Part shown: one piece after another, positions 1 to 12,496 of the stretch | How positions within the stretch are numbered: position 1 is the first letter of the stretch | Layout: each line of letters starts with the position of its first letter | Assembly (NCBI GenBank): GCA_019916065.1 | Contig: CM034240.1 | Location: forward strand, 42,791,180 to 42,855,179 | Direction: 5' to 3' | Source: Vitellaria paradoxa | Lineage: Eukaryota; Streptophyta; Magnoliopsida; Ericales; Sapotaceae | DNA length: 64,000 bases | Position numbers and translations under genes: made by a program | The notes under the pieces: generated by a model | Told to the model about the DNA's origin: nothing | Databases searched by the model: none | What the model saw: only the letters and a program-made list of their open reading frames with translations

Positions 1-2600
1 GATATACAAATCAAATTTATTTTTATACAAAAATTAAAGACACTAAAGTGATGTAGTTGGACTGTGGATCGCTCACTATGAAAAAATAAAAATAAAAGTA
101 TTAATGTGAACTTTAATTACACAATTATCATTGTTTTTTATTTTGGTGTTCTTTTTGGAAAATAAAGTCATTTAAAATTATATTTTAGATATTTGTACTT
201 TATGGAAAAGAATAATGCAATAAATCAGAGTTTGTTTACGTGAACATAATTAAAAAAAAAAACACTAAAATGATATGGTGAACCATAAACAATAGATTTG
301 TGGGCTCATTATTATTATATTCTTGAAAAAAAAAAGTTACTATATTGTATGTTAAAAGGAAATTTAAATATTAGGAATGTGCATGATTCGACCAGATTTG
401 AGTTAATATTTAACTCAAACCAAACATAATAGAATGAAAATTAATTTTTGGTGTTCTTTATTCAGTAAAACTTTATATCACGTTTTTGAAATAGTTCTCT
501 ACAAAATAGAATGTCGAAGTAAATTATTAAATTTAGAATATTATTAAATTTAGAAAGTATTGAAATTTTCTAAAATAGATATGAGATAGAGATCTGATCT
601 ATTTGTTAAATAATTTGTACCAAAAGTTATAAAAACTAACTTTTTATGCATTTAATTAGCAAAATATTGGTATTTTTTTTTCCAATTTTTATGTGTTTTG
701 GCAAGTAATTTTCACCAAATGTTATTAATTTAGTAACAAAGCTAACTTTTTGTGTTTCTATTAAAACATTAATATTTGAAAAAAAATTATGTAAAATTTG
801 AACTTGTCCGAACGCTCAAAACATTGACGAAATAAAAAGTTGAAAAAAATTAAGCTACTACACAGCGATAAGATAATGATGTAAATTTATTTTTCACTCT
901 ACTCTTTCTATTTTAAAGGACAGAGATGATTTAAAGAAGTTAACAACCTTACCCTTTGGTTGCACGACATTGCTATTCTTATACTTATAGGATAGTGTTA
1001 TATAAGTCAAATTTATTTTTATAAAATAATACTAAAGTGGTGTAGTAAGATTGTAGATCTCTCACTATGAAAAAATAAAAATAAAAAGTATTAAATTCTT
1101 TTCGGAAAATAAATTTGCATTTTAAATTCTTTAAAACATTAAGAAAATATTTCTCAATATATTTCTTACCAACTATGAAAATTTTGGTCTGATCCGAACT
1201 TATGCCGACAAATTACAATTTCATCCATTAGCTCGTTTTCTACTTAAATTTAAGTTTAGAATCTAAACTTCCGAAAATTCTTTAAAATATTTCTTAACAA
1301 ATTTTTTATCAGCTAAGTAAATTTTAATACGGTTCAAACTTAAGCAAAAAATTACAATTTTATTCCTAAGCCCATTGTGGCTCAGATTGACATTTTATAC
1401 CTCTAAAAAGTCAAAAATATTTCTTGATATGTTTTGGCCCTAAATTTACATTATGGAGTTTCTAGAAATCTAGTATATCCTTTTACATGTTTCTTATTAG
1501 TTAAAAAATTTCAATTTGATTCAAATTTTGGCCAAAAAAAATATTATTTTACCCTCTGCTCTTTTTTGCTCATATTTACATTTTGGACTTTCTAAAAAGT
1601 TAATAAATATTTCTTGGCATGATATATAGATTTAGAATATTTTGTTCAATAGAACACCATTTTTACCACCTATTGTTGTGACGGAAGCTTTCCCAACATG
1701 ATCTGTGAAATTCTATTATTCAATGTGCCATATCAAATTAACTTTTTTTAGCTAATTTAATCTTTTAATTAGCAATTTCTATTAGGATAGAAGTCAGAGT
1801 TGATCAACATCAATTTTGTATTAATTTATTTTTATCTCTTTTTGTGATTCCATAATTATCTTATTTGATAAATTTCGGTACATTGTCGTCTTCTAGTTTC
1901 GTTGTTAGGATTTTAATTATTCTCTTATTTTAAGCATCACGTAACCTAGCTAGCTATTAGCAAAGTATTTTTAAATCAATCATAAAAATTATCCCTCCGA
2001 GAACTTAATTTTTTTTATCTCTTCGATAAATTTTAGCTCCCACTTGATTTGTGGAAAAAAACAAGCTACCAGTTACTAACTGTTGGTGTTTTTTAAAATG
2101 ATCAAATTTATTATTTTATATTTTAAATTTTTTTTTTTAATTTTGAAGGACAAAAATATCAAATTAATAAAAAGTTAAAAAATTAACTATCGAAAATTAG
2201 TTTTTTTCCTCCCCAAACACAAAAAAAAAAAAAAAAAAAAAAAAACTTTTAATAATTAGCTAGTAAGCACAGTGGACAACTTCCAAAAAAAAAACAAATT
2301 TTTAATAATTAGCTAGTAAGCATAGTACACAGCTAACAAAAAAAAAGTAAAGTAACTTTTTTTTTTTTTTCTTTTCCAAACACACCTCAGTAACCTTTGA
2401 TTTAATTCGATCTATATCAAGCCCTGCGTCAGAGACGCTCGTAGTTTGTTCCATCACGTGGATGCATTTCTTCGAACAAAAGAAACAGACCATTTAATAC
2501 TCTCCCCAGTTGTGCCAAGGTTGAGTATGGATTGCAAAAGTTGAAGTGTGGATCAAATGCTAGACCTGTACAAGGAAAGATAGATGCTCAACAAGTTGCT
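1..2600. other. AT-rich spacer with dispersed direct repeats, no gene seen
   Basis: No coding signal is visible. About 100 bases at the left edge (1-102) recur in diverged form at about 1006-1092. Both copies run from an ATTTATTTTTATA stretch through ACTAAAGTG and TCTCACTATG/CGCTCACTATG into AAAATAAAAATAAAA. This marks two fragments of one repeat family or an old local duplication. Homopolymer A/T tracts dominate 2070-2380. The short open frames here are low-complexity and have no family resemblance. Confidence 0.5.
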
Positions 2601-2826
2601 CTACAAAGCAATAAATAATGCTTCTGTTTGGATATAAGAGTAAGCCACCCCAGGCGTATGTGTACGCAGACATCAAAGAAAAACCAACTCTCCATCCCCA
2701 CCCTCGCTCTGATCAATCCTTGTTCCAGTTTTTGTGTTGCATTCTTGATCATCATCATCATCATCTCTCTCATTTCTTTGATCTCTCAGCACGAATTCTA
2801 ATTGAGGTTAATTAATTAATTAAAGA

Positions 2827-3036
2827 ATGTTGAACTGGGCACCAGTACTGATCGGGCTAATCTTGTTCATATTGTTATCGCCAGGGCTCCTCTTCCAGTT
2901 ACCAGGGAACACACGCGTGGTGGAGTTTGGGAGCTTCAAGACCAATGGGAAAGCTGTGCTGGTCCACACCATCCTTTTCTTCGGTCTCTTCACCATTCTC
3001 ATTTTGGCCCTAGGCATTCGCATCTACACTGGCTAG
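2827..3036 (+). CDS. DUF3339 small membrane protein (copy A)
   Basis: This is a single-exon gene for a 69-aa protein of the plant-specific DUF3339 family, whose molecular function is unknown. The family hallmark is present: a first hydrophobic segment (about residues 5-23) ending in the signature LLSPGLLFQLPGNTR, a short polar stretch with the VEFG motif (about 31-35), and a second hydrophobic segment (about 46-65) beginning VLVHTILFF. Two membrane spans with a short loop are predicted. The start is the first ATG after a leader containing an ATC trinucleotide run (2747-2764), and the length equals the family norm. A paralogue of identical length lies 3.3 kb downstream on the same strand. The reverse-strand frame over this gene is an antisense shadow. 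Confidence 0.9.
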   Translation: MLNWAPVLIGLILFILLSPGLLFQLPGNTRVVEFGSFKTNGKAVLVHTILFFGLFTILILALGIRIYTG

Positions 3037-4431
3037 CTAATTGCTAGCGCCAATCGCGACTGTCAGCTCACTGTTGTTGATTTCGTGGATTCGTAACTTT
3101 TGCAGGCCGTGAATAATATAAACATAAATAATTTATTCTTACCGGTAGAACTAACTCTTAGGACTATATATTAATTTATTCTTCTTCCTTAATTTTGTGG
3201 GACTTTGGTCTCCAATGGTTGTCGTTTATGGGTTAGCATGTCCTATTTGTTCTGATCAGTCCCCTTATTTTTTTTTATTACTATTGTTTTTTTTTTTTTT
3301 TTTCCATTTGGTTGTTAATTTAATAATGTATTGTTATTTCCAAGAGAAAATGAAAAAAGTATAGATGAAAATCTAACCAGCTGCGTGGTTAAGTCTCTGG
3401 ACACCAATTTCATTCCAGCAAATTAATAGCAGAATCTTCAAATTTCATCTTGGCTGGATTTAGGAAACTAGAGTGAAATAATTTCACATTAATTATTAAA
3501 TACAAAATAGATTAGATATATATAAATTTTCATAGTCAAGGTTTCAACTTTAGTTTGAGAGTTTAATATGAGGAGTTGGGCAAATTATTCTATTAAATTT
3601 AATGTCAAATTCATGTATTTAAAATTAAAATTTGTCTATGAGTTGTCCTATATATGTATAATATAGATGAGAGACTTCAGATGTAGCCATGAGTTGATAT
3701 TGACCAATTGCAATAATGGCACATGACAATGTCTTTCCGTAAATTACACTTTATATTTTTAAAATTTTTCATTAAATTTTATTTCGAGATTTACAATTTA
3801 GACTTCTAATTAGTGTAACGTGAACATTTTTTCAATTTTTATTAACTGGCCACGCAATCATTTTCAAAAAATAAAAGAAAAAGGGAAAATTTCACTTTTG
3901 TGTCAAAAGACTTAATTTTTATTCACTATGCATATTACCTGATACTGCTTCTAACCCTCCAAATAAAATGAAGGCATTATAAAAGAAAAAAAAACTTGAA
4001 TTTTATACCTTTATTTCTTAAGAAGTTACGCGTGGATAATTTATTAAAAACTTGAAATCCAAATTTTATCCAAAAAAATAAATTAATTAATTAAATTAAA
4101 TTAAATTACACCTACTTATTCTTAACATTTTGCTTATTAGACTTATAACCTCTCAACTTTTAAAAATTGTACTTACTTTTTTATTTTGAAATGTTATTAA
4201 TATTGACCCACTCCCATTAAATCAACCATTAAAACAAATAAAAATTGCCAAATTTCTAAATAATTTTTTATTTTATCTTTCCCTTTTTCACATATTCGTC
4301 ACTTTCTTTACAAAAATCCTAGAAAAAACTAAAAATCAAGTAAAAGCAGAAACTTATTGAAAAATTTTCTAAATAAAACTAAGGATGTGTATGAGTAGGG
4401 ATAAAAAAAAAAAAAAATTACCTAAAATTTT
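3037..4431. other. Intergenic spacer, no gene seen
   Basis: This holds the presumed 3' UTR of the upstream DUF3339 gene, with T-runs at about 3268-3303, and then AT-rich DNA. No coding signal, RNA gene or element with clear ends was recognised. Confidence 0.45.
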
Positions 4432-4754
4432 AGTTGTCATTTTGTTTATTTTTCTATTTTTTGTTTTCTATTTTTGTTTTTTATTTTGAGCTCATTTTCA
4501 ATTTTACACTTTTGAAAACAAAGAAAATAACTCAAAACATTTGGTCACTTGTATTTCTAAAATTTGTTTTAGAAAATAAAAAATAAGTTTACACATAAAA
4601 TGAAAATGGTAAAAAGTTATTTTGTGCGTTTTTAACCCAAAATAAGGAAATCTCAAAATAATGAAAATAGAGCATTTTTTGTTTCCTTATTTTGAAAATT
4701 TTAAAACATAAAACATATAAAACAAAAAATAAAAAAGCAAACCAAGTGCTACCT
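4432..4754. mobile_element. MITE-like inverted-repeat element, copy 1
   Basis: This ~320-bp AT-rich element has imperfect terminal inverted repeats. The left end reads AGTTGTCATTTTGTTTATTT; the right end, read in reverse complement, is GGTAGCACTTGGTTTGCTTT. The centre (TTTTGAGCTCATTTTC, then GAAAACAAAGAAAATAACTC and AAGTTTACACAT) is clearly homologous to 41006-41340, so this is a dispersed family. It has no coding capacity. I could not define a clean target duplication. The superfamily is uncertain (hAT-, Mutator- or Harbinger-derived). Confidence 0.6.
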
Positions 4755-5133
4755 TAGTTATTTTAACATTTTATGTTAAGTTTTAACAGTTTGTTTAATA
4801 AAATGGATTAATGTTAATAATATTTTAAAATAAAAATATAAATATAATTTTTTAATATTAAAAACATGTAATTACCAAATATTGAAAGGAAGCATACGTA
4901 GTTTACTAACCCAAAAAAAAAAATGTATCTACCACGTACTTATTTAAAAGCGTAATAGCTTTAAGTATTTGAATTGAAAGTATAAATTCTAAAATGATAA
5001 TTGAGGTAACATATAAGAGCACAAAATGAAGCATATCCAATTAGAAATAGAATAAATTATATCTAGATCTTTTAGATATTAGACTAATTACAACTATAAA
5101 CTCCCCATAAATATGAATGCGACGTTGCATCTT

Positions 5134-5396
5134 CTGGTACGTGAAAGTCCGCAGCCGCTATCCCGTACTGGGGTGCGCACAGGGCGAAGCACGCTCCAGG
5201 ACCCTAGTCGGCAAAGGCCCCTGGAGAGTTAACCAGCCTAGGTAAGCCCTGACTGACCGGCACGACCGAAAGGAGGCTATTAAGCACCCACTATTACAGC
5301 GGTAACCCACTTCTCGTGGGAGAGTCAAACCCAGAACCTCCAGAGGCCCAAGCTCTAAAACGAGCCCGACTTCCACTCGGTCACCCCTGAAGGGGC
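5134..5396 (-). mobile_element. tRNA-derived SINE with 18-bp target duplication
   Basis: This GC-rich 263-bp insert sits in AT-rich DNA between two identical 18-bp direct repeats (AATGCGACGTTGCATCTT at 5116-5133 and 5397-5414), which is a target-site duplication. Read on the minus strand, the start carries a tRNA-like A box (TGACCGAGTGG) and, about 45 bases later, a B box (GTTTGACTC), each one base off consensus. That is the layout of a Pol III promoter. The element encodes no protein; the 109-aa open frame across it is chance. The perfect duplication suggests a fairly recent insertion. SINE identity is strong; the named family is unknown. Confidence 0.85.
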
Positions 5397-5414
5397 AATG
5401 CGACGTTGCATCTT

Positions 5415-6250
5415 GCATTGCTTGCAAGTTGCAAGATAATGCATCGTTTGTTAATTTTGTTCCGTAAAAGGACAGATGCGCCATCATTTCATCCCATGAA
5501 CTAAGGGGTGAAATGATAACATCTTGTAAACAAGTTTAATTATTAATTAAATAGTTTTAACTAGTGCTTAATTGAATATTAAAAATTTGTCTTAGTTACA
5601 GAGTCTTTTGGACGCGCCAAAAAAAAAAAAGAGAGTAATTTTACACATGAATGAACACGTAACACTTTGGTGGTTGAATATTTGGTAAAATTTTGTGGAA
5701 ATTAAAAAATTTTAGAAAAAATTGATAAAAATTAAAAAAATTAATAAAAATGAAAGAAAGTTGGAGAAATCTAATAAAAATTAGAAAAAATTAATAAAAA
5801 TTAATTTTATGTTTGGTGAAAATATTAAAAAATATTAAAAAAATTGATAGAAATTAATTTTATTATTCTTTTACTTTTGGCGTGTCAAACTTCGCCTACA
5901 TAATTTGATTTTAAAATTTGATAATGTAATAACTTTGAAAATTTGTCACTTTAGAAATAATAGTTCATTAAAAATTTTTTTATTATGCATGTGTTATCTA
6001 GGTTTTATTATGATAGCATTTTTTAATAAAAAAATTATACTAAAATATTGTTTTTCTTAAAATGTATACCCAAATTAAAAAAAGAAAAAAAAAGTTCCCA
6101 CCAAAAATTTTCATCCAATGATGCATGCTTTCCCAAGAAGATCACAGCCGTCCAAAAATTATAGATCAATAGGCTAACGTACCTAATAAGATAAGCAAGC
6201 ACCGACTTTAATCCGTTGACTCATTTGGCCGCTGCAGCTTCCTCTCCTTT
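5415..6250. other. AT-rich spacer with degenerate tandem repeats
   Basis: Between about 5690 and 5870 there are repeated variants of AAAATTAATAAAAATTA, a degenerate short-period tandem array. Otherwise this is low-complexity DNA. The 3' part should hold the promoter of the second DUF3339 gene, but no clear TATA box could be assigned. Confidence 0.4.
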
Positions 6251-6291
6251 GGTGCTCTCTCTCTCTCTCTCTCTCTCCGGGGGCTGGGGAA

Positions 6292-6501
6292 ATGGCGGAT
6301 TGGGGGCCGGTGGTGGTGGCGGTGGTGCTGTTCGTGCTGTTGTCGCCGGGGCTGCTCTTCCAGCTGCCGGCTCGGAACAGAGCGGCGGAATTTGGGAACA
6401 TGCAAACCAGCGGAGTCTCGATTCTGGTCCACGCCATTCTCTTCTTCTGCCTCATCACTCTTTTTCTCGTCATCATTAATGTCCACATCTACATCAGCTA
6501 A
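6292..6501 (+). CDS. DUF3339 small membrane protein (copy B)
   Basis: This single-exon 69-aa gene is paralogous to the upstream copy and has the same length. It keeps the core LLSPGLLFQLPARNR, the AEFG motif and the second hydrophobic block ILVHAILFF. Two transmembrane helices are predicted at about residues 5-23 and 46-65. No biochemical function is established for the family. The ATG follows a CT dinucleotide run (about 6258-6279) by roughly a dozen bases, so the leader is CT-rich. The first half is markedly GC-rich (GTGGTGGTGGCGGTGGTG) compared with copy A and the surroundings. Three longer frames over the same DNA on both strands lack family similarity and are shadows. Confidence 0.9.
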   Translation: MADWGPVVVAVVLFVLLSPGLLFQLPARNRAAEFGNMQTSGVSILVHAILFFCLITLFLVIINVHIYIS

Positions 6502-8833
6502 TCAAGCAAGCCTCTCGTCTTCACCTTCTCAAAATCTTCGAATATTTGGTTTTCTTTCTTTTTCTTTTTATTTACTGTGATGTATATTAAGCCTTGTTTA
6601 ATTTGATGAACAGCCCTTTGATAATTGAATTTAAAAGATGTACTTTGAACTGATTATTTGTATGAATTTGTAATCAAACATTCCATTCTTCTTGGTGGAT
6701 CCTTTATGCTATGTTTAGACCACAACAAGGTCTGCAAATCAACCCCCAATTAAATTTTGTGAAATCAAACAAAAGGAAATTTTAACCTCACTAACTTCCC
6801 GTTAAGGGTTTGTTGGGCAATTTTTTTTTTTTTTTTTTTTTTTGGGGTTAATTTTTCTTGTGTTTGATGAAAATTTATAGATTTTTATCAAGAGATTGGA
6901 GAAATTGTTTTTAGTTTTTGTAATTTTAATGTGATAATTTTTAATAACTTTGGTAAAATATCAACTGTTGAAAAAAAATTAGTACCCAAAAAAAAAAATT
7001 ACAAAATTAGAAGTTATTAAAATTTTATATTGCCAAACGCAACCTAACTGTTAAGCAAAAAGAAAAATTCACTCTATTTCACTTCCCTTCCTAATTGAAT
7101 CTTAGCTTCACTTTATTCTCCTTGCATCCAAGTAGGTTGTAAGTTTTTTTTTTTTTTTTAAGTATTTATATTAATAAATAATATATGGGCCTTCTTAAGT
7201 TATAAAAAAATTATTATTTTATCGTTAAAAATAAAAAAAAATTATTTAGACTTCTCTCACATTTTTTGGTATACCATTGACTTCAACATAAATTTATGAA
7301 AAATAAAATTGTTAGTTTATGTAATTTCTTTATACATAATTGTTTTTGTTAAAATATTTACTTATTTTAATTTTATTTTTCTAATTTACCAAAAAATATA
7401 TAAATAAATTACCACTTTCACTTTGTTTTATATTTCTACTATTTGTCTTAGCTCATTAAGTTTAAGTTCTGAACATTGCAACATTATCCCGCCAACTGGT
7501 CAAAAGTCTAGTTTACAAGCTACCGATCAAACACTTGAAATCATTTTCTTTTGTGAAAGGCAAAAAAACCAAAAAAAAAAAAAAAAGTGAAAGAAAAATA
7601 ATGTAGAATTTATTTATACATAATGTTTTTGATAAATAACTAGGTTTTTAATTTATTCAAATAAATAAATTTATCACTTTTATTTTATTTTATATTTCTA
7701 CCATTTTCATTAATTTTTTTTTGAATTCATCAATTAATCTATGTTCTAAATAGAGGTAGCAAAAGGACTAATTTAGTTTGGATCAAAATGGGTTGTGAGT
7801 TAAAAATACCAAAATCATTTAAACCCATTTAAAAATTTTGGTTATATTTAAGCAGGTTATATCTAATAGCCCAAACTCAAACCATTTGTTTAAGGCTTTA
7901 ATTTTATAAATTCTCTTTTGCACGGAATATAATATACCATATATAAAGGTATATTAATTTTCTTTGGAAAAATAAATATTTGGAAATGGGTTTCAAAATA
8001 AAACAATTGTAAGTTCAGCCTTTGAGAGTCCAAAACGAATAGCAAGAAAACAAGTCTAAGGGAAAAATAGTCTATTTCTAGTTCGAGTTTAAATGAAGGC
8101 AAAATTTACTTATCTGATAATATAAACATATTAAATAATATTTTTTAATTTTTTAGGAAGCTCAAAATGTAAATAAGGGACAAAAACAGTTCTAGAAGTA
8201 AATGATCATTTTTCAGCCTGAATTTGAATTAATCCAAAATTTGCAAAGATAATATGAAATCTGTTAAGGAACTCAATCTTAACTTTTTGATAATCTTAAA
8301 ATGCAAATCTGGATTAAAAACAGATCAAAAGATAAAAATAGTAACTTTACGGTCCGAGTTTGGATCCATTCAAATTTTATTAAGTTAAATACAAAACTTA
8401 CTTAAAAAAATAAGTTATCAACCTTTTGAGATACTCAAAATGTGAATTGGACGAAAAATAGCTCCATGGATAAAACAGTAATTTTACAATTCGAGTTCCG
8501 ATGGATTTAAATTTTGTTAAGTGTTATTTATTTATTTATTTATTTATTTTTACTAAGTTGATATGAAGCTTAATATAAAAATACTTTCTTAGCTTGTTAA
8601 TATCCATAATATGAACTTGACTCAAAATGAGCTAAGAGAAAATAATTATTTTATAACTCAAGTTTGAGTATGTCCAAAAGATGCTAATTTGATTTAAAAC
8701 TCAATAAAAAATACTTTCTCTACCTTTTAGAATATTTAAAATGATAAATGGGCCAAACAATGAGATATGTGATAAATTGGTATACAGCTTTTTACAGAAG
8801 TTTTCTAAATTCTTTAAGATGTCAAAAATCCGA
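6502..8833. other. AT-rich intergenic repeats, no gene seen
   Basis: Long T-tracts (about 6820-6843, 7145-7160) and A-tracts (about 7566-7585) lie in diverged repeat debris. From 7740 to 8830 a loosely repeated motif (CTCAAAATG(T/C)(A/G)AAT... followed by AAAATAG and CCGAGTTTG-like text) recurs every ~100-130 bases, which suggests an old degenerate tandem array or retroelement leader. No coding signal. Confidence 0.4.
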
Positions 8834-8851
8834 ATCTTAGGCAAAAACTGA

Positions 8852-9175
8852 AAAAATGATTTAACCTCGAGAGATTCACTCCCTAGGCCAAACCCCTAGA
8901 GAGTGAATCTCTTTTGGTTTGTGCCACACATACCGGCCCCTCAACATGTATAACGGTAAATCGCAAACTTGCGTAGCGGTGGGGAGTCGGACCCACACCC
9001 AAGAACTGGATACGGTTCGTCTAGCCAAGGAGGCCCGTCCTACCAACCTTTACTACGCTTTGCGCCCAGGAGGCTAGTCCCAAATTTTGCTAGAGAGGAG
9101 ACTTGAACTTGAGACCTTGGGGTGGTAAATCCCTAAGTCCCAGTTCAAGACCATCCCATCTAACCCCTTGGGGTT
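8852..9175 (-). mobile_element. SINE-like retroposon with 18-bp target duplication
   Basis: A 324-bp insert lies between identical 18-bp repeats (ATCTTAGGCAAAAACTGA at 8834-8851 and 9176-9193). On the minus strand a perfect B box (GTTCAAGTC) is present; the A-box region is weaker. The minus-strand 3' end is a short T run next to the target duplication. An inverted repeat near that end (AGAGATTCACTC at about 8869-8880 and GAGTGAATCTCT at about 8897-8908) would form a stable hairpin. It is non-coding. The duplication and B box support a SINE; its source RNA is uncertain. Confidence 0.75.
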
Positions 9176-9193
9176 ATCTTAGGCAAAAACTGA

Positions 9194-12147
9194 GCCAACA
9201 GTAAACTGGTTATTTTATGATTCAAATTCAACCAATGTTTACATTTTGGGATTGAATTCTCTATCTCATTTATTTTTTGTTGCGTAGAAATGAATGAGTT
9301 GTAAATTGAGTAATCAATGAGTCTTTTATTTAGGTAGACAATAGATATTTAAGTTTTTATTCATTTAAGCACAATTATATATGTATATATATATATATAT
9401 ATATATTGTGAAAAACTCAATAGTAACCCATTTATGAAAATAACAAGACTCAACCGCATATAAATTCAATGATTTTGAGTTAAAATTGACACATCTAACA
9501 AACATAGCATTTTCAGCCAAACAGTCAGAAGTCTAGTTTGTAAGTTACAAAGCAAACACTTGAAATTCCCAAATAACTTTGGTACATAAAAACTCAGCAC
9601 AATGTGGCAGTTGAAGTTTAATTACTGGGAAATTTGAGATATTATCAGCCCGTTGAGCTTTTAGCTCCATCCTCAACTAGCCTGCAGTTTGGCCATTGAT
9701 GCCATCAACACAGCTGCTGATCAAATGCAAGGCTTCTTAAAAGTTCACAGAATTCATCAATCAAATTTAAAGGGGTTGTCAGTTGACAATGCTTAGGTCA
9801 GATTTAAAGGGGTTGTCAGTTGACAATGCTTGGGTTTTGTTTGGAAAGAGTGAGTTTCTTACTGCTCAATTTTTTAACTTCTTTTGAAATGATTAAATTT
9901 ATTCTCTTACATTTTAAATTTATTTTAAATCATGAAAAACAAAAATATCATATTAACAAAAAACTAAAAAAGTAGTTAACGATGACTCATTTTTGCCTAT
10001 ACACCGTAAGTTTTATTGGCAGATATTATCCGTTTTGTGCCCCCGTAGGGATTCTCACGCACGATTTTAAAATGCATCATGCCAAAAAGAGAGGAATTAG
10101 GCGCTTATAAACTACTACAGTTCTCGACTCTACATCGCATCCGAGGATTGAGGGACTAGGAATGACCACACATAACTTTAAAACGCATCGTGGCAATGAG
10201 AAATGAGCTGGGCACTTTTATGTTACTACAGTCCTCAAATTCACATTTCATCATTTCTAATGATGACCTATTTTTGTTTGAATACTATAAATCTTCTTAC
10301 TAGATATTATTCGATTTATACTCACATAGGGGTTTTTTATAAGAATTCTCATGCACAGTTTTAAAACACGTTGTTGTAGGGAAAGAGGAGTTGAGTACTT
10401 ATAAATTACCATAATACTCGAGTCTTTTCTGATATGGAATCAATTTTTGTGTCATTAGTAACTATTTAAAAAAATTTAACTTTTTTCCTTACAAAAATTT
10501 AACTTTTTTTTTTCCTTCCAAACTAAGTCTCATAAGCTTCAATGCAAAATAGAAGAGGGTACACTTATACGATGGGAATAAATTGACCTAGATATTGGTT
10601 TTCGCATACTAATTTTTGTAATTTTTGGTAAAAAATTATGTGTTTGGTAAATTTTTATGTAATTAATAAAATTTTGGAAATTGGAGAAAATTTTTAATTC
10701 ATATAACTTTTGTGTGGTAATATTTATGCATTTGGTAAAAATTTAACTTTTATCAAATTTTCTTTTTCAAATTTTACAAAAATTTTGTAAGAAAAAAAAT
10801 TATAAAACCCAGAAGTTATTATATATATATATATATATATTGGTGTATGCGCCAAACAGACTCTAACATGAATGTGATTGTGGGCTAAGAGGCCCAATGG
10901 GCTCGGTCATATGGCCCATTATTTGAACGGTGTTGGACACATGCAAATACATTGTCCGCTGGAATGGTTTGGAAACCCAAAAAACAAAAAAAAAAAAAAA
11001 AAAAACCTGGTTCGACCTGACTTTATTTTTAAAATAATATAATTTATATTTGTATGTATAGCATTTGAATTTTAAATACAATATATTATAGGCCAGAACA
11101 AATATTAAAACTCATTTGCCTTTTTCTGGCCTTAACCCAAATCTAACTTTAATCATCCCTACTTGAAACAACAAGGATTGCTTACTATTGCTATAAAAAA
11201 CAAGTTTGTAAATATATTACCTTCGTTACTTTTTCTTAATATTCGTAAGTTTTTTAAAATTACTGTTCTTTGAATCATAAATAAATAGATTTATTTTTTT
11301 AATTAATCCATTATGTATTGTTAATAACACACAAATTATAAAGAAAAATAAAAATTAGCTTAATTTCAAATTAAATGACTGTTGAAGTTTAAGCATATAA
11401 AAATATTAGTAACGTAAATATTTTAAAGTTTTAAACTTATTACGAACAACCTAATATTAAACAATACTTAAAAAAGTTTGAGAAAACACCATAAAATAAA
11501 ATAAAATCAAAATCAAAAAAATGTAATATTAGTTTTTTTTTGGTAACGGACGAAATCATCCAACGATTTTACTCACTGAACTACAAACTCTCAAAAAAAC
11601 TAGCGCAACAATCCATCACTGACCAATTAGGGATGAATATGTAATATTAGTTATTACAAAAACAAAAATAATCAATTTCTACTACGATTATTAAGTATGC
11701 ATTTTTTGTTTAATAAGTGTGTTGGTAGGGGCAAACCGATGGCCCTTGGTTTATAACTCAAGTAACTTGGTTTAAAAATTGTTTATTTAGTTATTCTTTT
11801 TTTTTTAATTTAGTCTATACTAAATTTTTGTAATATATATTATTTATTCTACTTTTAAACTTTTGTTTAGCTTAAATTTTTGTAATGCAGTCTATTTTAC
11901 TTTTACTTCTTCTAGTGAAACCAATCAAATCTCAAATCATAGACTTGCCTGTGTGTGTTGGTAGATCAGAGTTTTGGAATAGGATGAAATGAATTTTTTT
12001 TTAATGCCTTAATTATATATATTGAAGAGAGGTTACAGATTCATCAAGATTTAATTATTGGTGAATATTGATTTTTTTTAACATTTTTAATATTTACCAT
12101 TTTTCTAAACTTAAAAAATATCAGTTTACATTTCGAGTATCTGTTGT
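9194..12147. repeat. Intergenic repeats: AT microsatellites, 37-bp tandem pair, diverged repeat blocks
   Basis: There are AT microsatellites at about 9377-9405 and 10820-10840. A 37-bp unit occurs twice in tandem at 9765-9838, each containing the inverted repeat TTGTCA-GT-TGACAA. The block at about 10000-10240 is repeated in diverged form at about 10270-10430, sharing GGATTCTCACGCACGATTTT-like and CTTATAAACTAC-like text; this looks like a partly duplicated retroelement fragment. A long A-run lies at about 10985-11004. No gene was seen; the 72-aa minus frame at 10863-11081 runs through the poly-A tract and is not convincing. Confidence 0.45.
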
Positions 12148-12455
12148 TTACCTTTGGAATTTTTTTTGTGGCCCTGCGGGTTCAGATGTTCCGGGGCTGC
12201 CATCTACCTTCTGCGTCTGCAACTCATCAAGCTTTCACCTCAAATTAATCACACGAAGGAATATCACATTTCAATAACGTGTAATTTAATTAATTGATCA
12301 GTCACCAAGAAGATAATATATGATAGAAATTTAAGTAAATTAGATTATAGTTTTTGATCCCTCACAATTTTCTGGAGGTGAGTGTTCTCCTCTCGCAGAG
12401 CTCTTTGCTACATTTACACACACACACACAATCAATTTGTTTCAATCCTCTATAG

Positions 12456-12496
<41 letters not shown>

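Noticed and set aside
5158..5487. 109-aa open frame on the minus strand
   Set aside because: It coincides with the GC-rich SINE and its target duplication and shows no protein family features. SINEs are non-coding.
6183..6488. Overlapping 87-101-aa frames on both strands over the second DUF3339 gene
   Set aside because: These are alternative-frame shadows; only the 69-aa frame has the family signature.
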